Positions 59,267 through 64,000 of a stretch of 64,000 nt of DNA are shown one piece after another. Each line of letters opens with the position of its first letter. Position 1 is the first letter of the stretch. Under the pieces are notes generated by a model that saw only the letters and a list, made by a program, of their open reading frames with translations, was not told the DNA's origin and made no database searches. Source of the DNA: Massilia sp. UMI-21 (GTDB taxonomy: Bacteria > Pseudomonadota > Gammaproteobacteria > Burkholderiales > Burkholderiaceae_D); assembly GCA_015277795.1 (NCBI GenBank), contig CP063848.1, forward strand, positions 2,480,001 to 2,544,000, in the 5' to 3' direction. The position numbers and the translations under genes were made by a program.

Positions 59267-59587
59267 CTAGACGGGCCAGCCGTCCTCGCCGACCGTCTTC
59301 CGAGGGCGCTTCCGCTTACCCTGCTCGACCTCAGTCTTCACTGAGTGGCAGGATTCGCAGATCGCTTCCAAGTTCGATGGATGATCGGTCTTGGCGCGAA
59401 GCCAGCCAAGCCGGCTGGCTTTGGCCTTGCTGACTATGTGATCGACAGCGTGCGCGTTGGTTCCTAGGCGGCCGGCGCGCTGGCAGGGCTGGCACAGCCC
59501 ACAGTCGCGCCTCATCACCTCGTTGCGCACCTTGACCCAGGCGCTGTCGTAGCCGCGCTCGTGCCGGCTCTTCGTGCCCCACGCCAT
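59267..59587 (-). CDS. Phage HNH endonuclease next to terminase
   Basis: 106 residues: C-G-L-C-Q-P-C..A-V-D-H-I-V and N-L-E-A-I-C-E-S-C-H. It matches the HNH proteins coded beside terS in HK97-like phages, which help terminase cut at cos. The 104-base gap to terS contains G-runs and no gene. Confidence 0.9.
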   Translation of the reverse strand: MAWGTKSRHERGYDSAWVKVRNEVMRRDCGLCQPCQRAGRLGTNAHAVDHIVSKAKASRLGWLRAKTDHPSNLEAICESCHSVKTEVEQGKRKRPRKTVGEDGWPV

Positions 59588-59599
59588 GCAACTCTCCGT

Positions 59600-60328
59600 C
59601 TATAGCAGGGTCAACACCTTATCCTGCCTGCTTATGTTGTCCTTGGCCCATGCGGGCCGCAGGTTGGGCAGCGCCCAACATTGCCTGAAGGCATCCGAGT
59701 CCTCCTCAATGATGCCGAACGACGCTACAGGAATGATGTGGTCAATGTGGATCTCGCCCGCCATGAACCACTCCCAGCTCATGCCCTTGGTGAACTGTCG
59801 CTCAAGGTGCATGCGAAGATCATCGGCTGTGTAGCCAAGCAACTCTGCCATGCGCTTGCCGCTCCGGCCCTTCTGCAGGGTGACGCGGAGTAGGGCGCGG
59901 ACCCGATGCTTGAGGGTGAACTCCAGATCGGTGCCATAGCGCGCATGGAACGCGGCTCTTGCCTTGGGGCGCCGACGCTCATTCAGCGCATCCACATTCG
60001 CTGCTCGGTACTCACGCATCTTCTCAAGGCGATCTTCGTGATTTCTGAAGTGCCGCTCTAATGCGCGCTGCCGCTGTGCCTCTGCGTTCTCGACGTAATA
60101 TGCGCGGACAGTCGCGCACAGCCGCTCTTTGTTTGCCTGGTAGTGCGCTCGTCGCTGAGGCAGCCGCTCGTCGCGGTGCTCGGCATGATCCTCGGCGCGG
60201 CATATGCGGCATATAGCGCGTCGGCCATCTGGACTGCGTTTATATGCGTGGAAGAACTCGGCTGTTGCTGGCTTGGAAACTTTGCAGCGCGTGCAGGTGC
60301 GGAATACGGTAGTATCGGCGTCAGCCAT
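59600..60328 (-). CDS. HNH-type endonuclease behind a LexA box
   Basis: 242 residues. An N-terminal zinc cluster (C-T-R-C..C-R-I-C) and a long basic helical middle are followed by a C-terminal H-I-D-H-I-I-P and N-L-R-P-A-W, an HNH nuclease pattern found in homing endonucleases. ATG 60328 follows AGGAG. Promoter with LexA box at 60393-60419 and a leader hairpin at 60356-60387. Probably a DNA cutter induced with the SOS response, or a selfish gene inserted after an SOS promoter. Confidence 0.78.
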   Translation of the reverse strand: MADADTTVFRTCTRCKVSKPATAEFFHAYKRSPDGRRAICRICRAEDHAEHRDERLPQRRAHYQANKERLCATVRAYYVENAEAQRQRALERHFRNHEDRLEKMREYRAANVDALNERRRPKARAAFHARYGTDLEFTLKHRVRALLRVTLQKGRSGKRMAELLGYTADDLRMHLERQFTKGMSWEWFMAGEIHIDHIIPVASFGIIEEDSDAFRQCWALPNLRPAWAKDNISRQDKVLTLL

Positions 60329-60355
60329 GATGACTCCTGAGGTCAGATTGGTTAG

Positions 60356-60387
60356 AGCCCGGCCGGTGTTAGCGCACCTGCCGGGCT
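60356..60387 (-). promoter_or_regulatory. Long leader hairpin before SOS-linked HNH gene
   Basis: Outer stem AGCCCGGC / GCCGGGCT and inner stem GGTG / CACC with single mismatch between. Begins at the expected transcription start. No T-run follows, so it is a stability or translation element rather than a terminator. Confidence 0.6.
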
Positions 60388-60392
60388 CGTCA

Positions 60393-60419
60393 ATTCTACC
60401 CCACTGTATTTGCATACAG
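60393..60419 (-). promoter_or_regulatory. LexA (SOS) box with overlapping promoter
   Basis: CTGTATTTGCATACAG at 60404-60419 matches the CTGT-N8-ACAG LexA consensus, with outer bases extending the palindrome to eight on each side. On the minus strand a -10 TAGAAT (60398-60393) lies 5 bases beyond, so the box covers the -35 region. LexA would repress this promoter until DNA damage. Confidence 0.8.
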
Positions 60420-60427
60420 TGCATCAT

Positions 60428-60532
60428 TTACTTCACTGCTCGCTTGCGCTCCACAGTGCCGGTAGCGACGGGCAGGGCAGAGAGTCGCGGGCCTACGGTG
60501 CGCAGCTTCGATTTCAGGGTGGTGAGCTTCAT
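60428..60532 (-). CDS. 34-residue phage peptide, HNH N-terminal-like
   Basis: Small ORF opening M-K-L-T-T-L-K-S-K-L with GGAGAAGG just upstream and an ATGA overlap with the gene before it. Its first 15 residues resemble the opening of longer phage HNH proteins (M-K-L-T-T-L-K-P-R type), then it ends at A-V-K. It is either a real short peptide or a truncated remnant. Confidence 0.45.
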   Translation of the reverse strand: MKLTTLKSKLRTVGPRLSALPVATGTVERKRAVK

Positions 60533-60759
60533 GCCTTCTCCGGGACCAACGCCGCCAGCTCATGCAGCAGCATGCCTGCGCCCGGCCTTCCGTATCCCTT
60601 GTGCTGCAGGATCTCCATGGCGCGCTCAGCCTCGACCAGGCGCTCGCAGATGCGCTGCAGTGCGGCGTTGTCGGTCACGCTGTACACCATCGCTGGGCGG
60701 TTGCCTGTGACAGCGCGGATGATCTGATGGCGGTAGCAGTCGTGTTCAGGGGCGCCCAT
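60529..60759 (-). CDS. Small phage protein
   Basis: 76 residues, helical, with E-H-D-C-Y-R-H-Q-I-I-R near the start. No family assigned. Coupled to both neighbours (one-base gap and ATGA overlap). Likely an early-late boundary gene of the late operon. Confidence 0.65.
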   Translation of the reverse strand: MGAPEHDCYRHQIIRAVTGNRPAMVYSVTDNAALQRICERLVEAERAMEILQHKGYGRPGAGMLLHELAALVPEKA

Positions 60760-60760
60760 C

Positions 60761-60916
60761 TCAGACCTCGACCCGCACGCCCAGGTTGGTCAGCCTGCGG
60801 ATGGTCTGCGTGCTTGGCGCCCATCCGGTGAAGTGATGCACGACGAGCAGCAGCTTGAGCGCCGGGCCGAACCACCAGCGTGGGCGGACATGCAGGGTGA
60901 TGCTGAGCTGAGCCAT
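60761..60916 (-). CDS. 51-residue phage protein with one weak membrane span
   Basis: M-A-Q-L-S-I-T-L-H-V-R-P-R-W-W-F then L-K-L-L-L-V-V-H-H-F and a final G-V-R-V-E-V. Short proteins of this look (V-R-W-W, hydrophobic, final K-V-E-V) are common in Burkholderiales prophages near terminase. GAGG before ATG 60916. First gene after the leader terminators. Confidence 0.65.
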   Translation of the reverse strand: MAQLSITLHVRPRWWFGPALKLLLVVHHFTGWAPSTQTIRRLTNLGVRVEV

Positions 60917-60929
60917 GCGGGACCTCGAA

Positions 60930-60964
60930 TAAAAGAAGCCCCGGCAGCGTTGAGCTACCGGGGC
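60930..60964 (-). terminator. Intrinsic terminator just before late genes
   Basis: On the minus strand GCCCCGGTAGC / GCTGCCGGGGC stem, then TTCTTTTA. It lies 14 bases upstream of the first late gene; Q-modified polymerase would have to pass it. Confidence 0.8.
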
Positions 60965-61272
60965 GAAGATGCCGATCGATCAGGATGGCATTGGAGACAG
61001 GTTGTGGCGGCCGGTGCTACACCCGGCGACGCCTAAGGCGGTACTTTGCAGGGCAACAGCCCCTCTCCGCATTTCGCCACACGGCTGCCGACTGGTGCGC
61101 TCCACCGGGAGCCCCCAGCAGCCAATCAGCATGCGTGTGGTCACCGGTTACGCCGGTGAGGCGCGAAGCTTCCCATGAGGCAGGGTTTGACAAGTAAAGG
61201 TCGTGGCTGACAGGGCGCACGGCTTCGTTTTGCAGCGGTGCCAGGGCGCTGCGCTTCGGGTGCTGCGGAAGT
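60965..61272. other. Non-coding stretch of late control region
   Basis: Between the two terminators. I see no convincing gene: a 67-codon GTG frame on the minus strand (61220-61017) has no ribosome site and ends in an Arg-rich run. It may be a leader transcript made from the late promoter when Q is absent, like the 6S leader of lambda. Confidence 0.5.
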
Positions 61273-61303
61273 GAAAAAGCCCGCTACCTTTCGGTGCGGG
61301 CTT
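61273..61303 (-). terminator. tR'-like terminator downstream of late promoter
   Basis: On the minus strand AAGCCCGCACC / GGTAGCGGGCTT stem with GAAA loop, then T-run. It stands about 100 bases after the proposed late promoter, the place of tR' in lambda. Confidence 0.85.
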
Positions 61304-61406
61304 GCGACAGGCGAGCACGGTCAGCAAGGGTGCTGGGTGTTCGCCTGCCTCGGGTGACGGTGGCGCCGAAGCGCGCATTACGTGGATCGAGGGAATTAAG
61401 AACTAC

Positions 61407-61435
61407 AGTTTACGGGTGTTCGCAGGGCTGCGCAA
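61407..61435 (-). promoter_or_regulatory. Proposed late promoter (pR'-like)
   Basis: On the minus strand TTGCGC (61435-61430), 17 bases, TAAACT (61412-61407), right after the antiterminator gene. Q proteins act at a promoter in just this place. Base match is moderate; position gives it weight. Confidence 0.55.
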
Positions 61436-61452
61436 TACCGCTGAGCAAATAA

Positions 61453-61998
61453 CTAAGCCGCCGTGCGCATCTTCGCGCCGGCCCGGGCGCTGTGCGACTG
61501 GAACATGCATTCCAGCTCGCTCTCCATGCCTTTGATCAGCTCCACCTCGATCGCGCCACCTTTGATCGGCTCGCGGCCGGTGCCGTGGCAATGGGTGCAT
61601 GCGCGCCCGTCGTTGATCTTCGTCCCGTTGCAGACCTCGCAGCCGCCGGCCAGCCAGTGCGCCAGGCTGACGCGGGCGATCTTGGCGTACATCGCGTGCG
61701 CCGCCTTGATGTCCCATTCGTGCTTGATCTTGAGCCAGCCGCGCGAGAGACCCTTCTTGGTGACCTCCTCGGTCCAGACGCGGAGCAGGGCGCCGAGACC
61801 ATACGTTCCGCTCTCGATTGCCTGACGCGGCACGCCGGCCAACTTGGCGCGTGCGAGCATCGAGCCGAACACGCTGCCGGAGCCGCCGGTGAGGTCGGCC
61901 AGGGCAGCGGCAATGAGCGGCTCGGCTTGTTGGTGCTGGGCGTCGTCCAGGAGGTTCGACGCGCTCAATGCGTGGATATAGCGATCTGCGAACCCCAT
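61453..61998 (-). CDS. Phage antitermination protein Q-like
   Basis: 181 residues. Zinc motif C-E-V-C..C-T-H-C (Cys120, Cys123, Cys134, Cys137) inside a DnaJ-like G-T-G context, and a helix-turn-helix-like stretch before it, as in phage Q proteins. Located immediately before the late promoter and terminators. It would load on RNA polymerase and let it read through to the lysis genes. GGAGAAAG before ATG. Confidence 0.82.
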   Translation of the reverse strand: MGFADRYIHALSASNLLDDAQHQQAEPLIAAALADLTGGSGSVFGSMLARAKLAGVPRQAIESGTYGLGALLRVWTEEVTKKGLSRGWLKIKHEWDIKAAHAMYAKIARVSLAHWLAGGCEVCNGTKINDGRACTHCHGTGREPIKGGAIEVELIKGMESELECMFQSHSARAGAKMRTAA

Positions 61999-62150
61999 GA
62001 CTTTCTCCGTTAGACGACCGGGCTAGCGTACCATATTGGGCCTAATTTTTGCCGAAAATAAACTGTAATCTGGAAATATTATTGAGTCGAGCCACACCAC
62101 AGAACGACTTAACTACGGCGCGTCCCGACGCTGCGATAAACGATGTTCGG

Positions 62151-62348
62151 TCATGCGGCAGCCAAGTCGACCAAAGCAGCCAGAAACCGGCCTGCCGCAT
62201 CCTCTTTCGTGTCGCAGCTGCGCACGCCGGCGCCGGTCAGAGCGTTGAGCCGAGCGCGGCCATCTGCGGGCGTCATGCCGGCCAGGTCGGCGGCGAGCTC
62301 GGGCATGTGCTCGTTGAGCCAGGCGGCAAGCTGGGCGGCGTGGGTCAT
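62151..62348 (-). CDS. Small phage protein
   Basis: 65 residues, helical: A-W-L-N-E-H-M-P-E-L-A-A-D-L-A. ATGA overlap with the methyltransferase gene. Family unknown. The 152-base AT-rich gap after it (61999-62150) leads to the Q-like gene and probably holds a promoter that I cannot define. Confidence 0.65.
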   Translation of the reverse strand: MTHAAQLAAWLNEHMPELAADLAGMTPADGRARLNALTGAGVRSCDTKEDAAGRFLAALVDLAAA

Positions 62349-63082
62349 GCTGCTAGCTCCAGTGGCAGGAATATCCGGCGCTGGGCGGTACCGAAGTGCT
62401 CCGGGTCCATTTCAATGCCAGTGAATGCACGACCGGTGTTGCGACAGGCCACGCCAGTGGTACCGCTCCCCATGGCGTTGTCCAGCACGTGGTCGTCCGG
62501 ATTCGAGTAAGTGCGCACCAAGTACTCCATGAGCTTGAGCGGCTTCTGCGTCGGGTGGTAGTTGCCGCGCTGCTTGTCACTCGAGAAGAATTGAACGCTG
62601 CGCGGGTACCGGCTGGTCGAGTCGTACTCGGCCAGCTTCAGCGCCTTGCCGTAGCACTCGCTGTCGACTGTCCGACGCGAAGTCTTCTTGCGCGCGTGGC
62701 CGTGCGTGAACTGCGGGTTGTAGGTGGGCTGGCCCGGCGCAAACACGAGTACTGATTCGTGCGCACGCAGCGGCGCCTTCTTCGCATTCAGGAAGCCGGT
62801 GGCGTTGCCTTTCTCCCAAACCCAGTCGTACAGGAACCAATCCGGCTTGCTCATCACGAGCGCGCTGGTGAATGGTTGTGCGGCGGTCAGCACGACAGCG
62901 CCGCGCGGCTTCAGGACGCGGCAGTACTGCTCCCACAGCGGTGCGAGCGGGATCACCGAATCCCAGGCGCAGCAGGTTGTTCCGTAGGGCAGGTCGGCCA
63001 GGATAAGGTCAACGGTACCGCTCGGGATCTCCCGCATACGGTCCAAGCAGTCGCCCAGCATCAGGTTCGCGGTAGAGCTCAC
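62345..63082 (-). CDS. Phage DNA methyltransferase (N4/N6, beta-class)
   Basis: 245 residues. Catalytic motif A-D-L-P-Y-G-T (30-35; D-L-P-Y variant of D-P-P-Y) comes before the AdoMet motif N-A-M-G-S-G-T-T-G (about 206), the order of beta-class enzymes. Y-H-P-T-Q-K-P is typical. Starts with GTG behind GAGGGAGG, overlapping NinG (GTGA). Probably marks phage DNA against host restriction. Recognition site unknown. Confidence 0.92.
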   Translation of the reverse strand: MSSTANLMLGDCLDRMREIPSGTVDLILADLPYGTTCCAWDSVIPLAPLWEQYCRVLKPRGAVVLTAAQPFTSALVMSKPDWFLYDWVWEKGNATGFLNAKKAPLRAHESVLVFAPGQPTYNPQFTHGHARKKTSRRTVDSECYGKALKLAEYDSTSRYPRSVQFFSSDKQRGNYHPTQKPLKLMEYLVRTYSNPDDHVLDNAMGSGTTGVACRNTGRAFTGIEMDPEHFGTAQRRIFLPLELAA

Positions 63083-63723
63083 GCCGCCTCCCTCTTCAGT
63101 TCGCGCAGCTTGGCGCGGTAGGTCTCCTTGATCCGCACCAGTTCCTCGACGGTCAGATCCCGGCTCGGCGGCGCGTACTCGAGCGCCTCCAGGTCGGCGA
63201 CATATTGCTCGCCATAGCGCCCGACCAGGCCGGCGCGGTACTTTGCGCGCGTGGTGCCGCCCGGCTTGTTGCAGCCCTTGCGCTGCTTGTGCACGTTGCG
63301 CTCGTCGAAGCGGAGGTGCGAGGCGTGGCCGCGGCTGATGTAGTGGCCGGCATCCCAGCCGCCGCCTACCAATGAGCCTTCGCCGGCCGCCGCGAACGAG
63401 CCGCAACAGATACAGGGCTGGTCGCGGTCTCGCTCGCGAATGTAGGCGTTAAAGGCCTCTTGCGCCTCGGCGACGTACTGCGGCCGGCGCTTGAACTTCG
63501 CCAGCTTGGCGCGGGTGTCGGCGCGGTCGGCGGCGACCAACTTGGCGGCCAGGCGCTTCCGTTCGGCTACGGCGACCACTTCGGCGCAAGTCGGCGAACA
63601 GGCCTTGTGGGTCATGCTGCGCGGCTGGAAGCGGTTGCCGCAGCCCTTGACGGCGCACTTGCGGGTGCGTGCGGGCTTGAGGGTGCTGGTGCGGGCGATG
63701 GGGGAGCTGCGGGTCAGGGTCAT
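63079..63723 (-). CDS. ninG: NinG (Rap-like) recombination protein
   Basis: 214 residues. N-terminal zinc site (C-A-V-K-G-C..C-S-P-T-C), Arg/Lys-rich helix, and C-terminal nuclease-like part with C-I-C-C-G, D-A-G-H-Y-I-S-R-G and N-V-H-K-Q. In lambda this protein (Rap) cuts recombination branches. ATGA overlap with the upstream methyltransferase. Confidence 0.92.
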   Translation of the reverse strand: MTLTRSSPIARTSTLKPARTRKCAVKGCGNRFQPRSMTHKACSPTCAEVVAVAERKRLAAKLVAADRADTRAKLAKFKRRPQYVAEAQEAFNAYIRERDRDQPCICCGSFAAAGEGSLVGGGWDAGHYISRGHASHLRFDERNVHKQRKGCNKPGGTTRAKYRAGLVGRYGEQYVADLEALEYAPPSRDLTVEELVRIKETYRAKLRELKREAA

Positions 63724-64000
63724 GCGGCCTCCAGCATTGCGGCGATAACGTCACGCGCTGCCGGCGGACAGACGGCGTTGCCCAGCATGTGCACCGCCTG
63801 GTCGTGCTTGGTCGGCAGAATGTAGTCGGCCGGGAAGCCCATCGCGGCCCGGCATTCCTGGGCGGAGAACATGCGCATGCGGTCGCCGTCGATGATCGCG
63901 TGGCGGTCCTTGGTGGTGATCGTGCCAACCGGGCGCTGGATCGATCGGCCGCCCTTGGTGCCGCCGTAGTAGCTGCTGATGAAGCGATCGCCATGCGCGG
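63720..64000 (-). CDS. C5-cytosine DNA methyltransferase, C-terminal part (cut by window edge)
   Basis: An open frame runs from the right edge leftward to TGA at 63720. It reads R-P-V-G-T-I-T-T-K-D-R, then F-S-A-Q-E-C-R-A-A-M-G-F-P and L-G-N-A-V-C-P-P-A. These are the last motifs (including motif X) of C5-methyltransferases. The catalytic Pro-Cys part lies beyond the window. Methylates cytosine in phage DNA, probably against restriction. Confidence 0.88.
   Translation of the reverse strand, partial: AHGDRFISSYYGGTKGGRSIQRPVGTITTKDRHAIIDGDRMRMFSAQECRAAMGFPADYILPTKHDQAVHMLGNAVCPPAARDVIAAMLEAA

Larger units (their letters stand above)
34690..64000. mobile_element. Prophage, siphovirus with HK97-type head; right end beyond window
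   Basis: Left boundary is within the 3' part of tRNA-Leu. Contents: rightward integrase, then leftward lysis, tail, head, terminase, Q-like antiterminator, NinG and methyltransferase genes. The order equals a lambda-type genome opened at attP, with early genes beyond 64000. All structural genes appear intact, so the phage may be inducible. The second attachment site is outside the window. Confidence 0.92.

Noticed and set aside
33481..59345. Identical 16-base sequence CTCAGTCTTCACTGAG at 33481 and 59330
   Set aside because: One exact 16-mer match in 64 kb is expected by chance, and contexts differ. Not treated as an attachment repeat.
61017..61220. 67-codon minus-strand GTG frame in the late leader
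   Set aside because: No ribosome site, Arg-rich end, and it lies between terminators where a leader RNA is expected.
34776..64000. Right attachment site of the prophage
   Set aside because: No second copy of the tRNA-Leu 3' end was seen; phage genes continue to the window edge, so the site must be outside.

Overview
The window is high-GC bacterial chromosome plus the left part of a prophage. Gene content (DUF4214 proteins, secreted parallel beta-helix proteins, glycine-zipper proteins, a lambdoid prophage in tRNA-Leu, an IS1595-type element) suggests a betaproteobacterium of the Oxalobacteraceae such as Massilia, Duganella or relatives. That assignment is inference from content and base composition only.

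Positions 1-11639 (+ strand) carry a penicillin-binding transpeptidase followed by a tightly packed operon. It encodes a large protein ending in a sigma-region-4-like helix-turn-helix, a small anti-sigma-like partner, a protein with a possible SPFH-like N-terminus, a protein with two Lon-protease-like (S16) domains and no ATPase, an SPFH/zinc-ribbon coiled-coil protein, and a SHOCT-kinase-FGE fusion. Positions 16075-24145 (- strand) hold a second operon: Ser/Thr kinase, FHA-FtsW/RodA membrane protein, FHA protein with an FhaA-like layout, SH3 protein, PP2C phosphatase, and zinc-finger/FHA protein. Together the two blocks contain the part list of the actinobacterial fhaA/fhaB-pstP-rodA-pbpA-pknA/pknB cell-wall locus (transpeptidase, SEDS glycosyltransferase, kinases, phosphatase, phosphopeptide readers), plus chaperone- and protease-like parts. 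This is the most interesting candidate system in the window.

Between the blocks (11689-15684) lie a pirin, a glycosyltransferase, and an MFS exporter with a cysteine-motif regulator. The exporter promoter has a clear operator. From 24248 to 33336 are ordinary accessory genes: glycine-zipper protein, metallophosphoesterase, M28 peptidase, DUF1566 protein, lipoprotein, two nearly identical secreted beta-helix proteins each preceded by a similar structured leader RNA, an SOS-associated peptidase (SRAP), and two small membrane proteins. A candidate small RNA ends at a terminator whose T-run is interrupted by an IS1595-family element (33536-34604).

From tRNA-Leu(UAA) at 34690 to the right edge is a prophage. 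The integrase reads rightward; everything else except one 54-residue ORF reads leftward. In transcription order it has a C5 methyltransferase (cut by the edge), NinG, a DNA methyltransferase, a Q-like antiterminator, a late promoter/terminator region, HNH genes (one behind a LexA box), terminase, portal, ClpP-like protease, HK97 capsid, connector and tail genes with a G/GT frameshift, a 1753-residue tape measure, fibre proteins and a holin-endolysin-Rz/Rz1 cassette. Several intrinsic terminators lie inside this late operon, as expected if Q makes polymerase read through them. The right attachment site and the early genes lie beyond the window.
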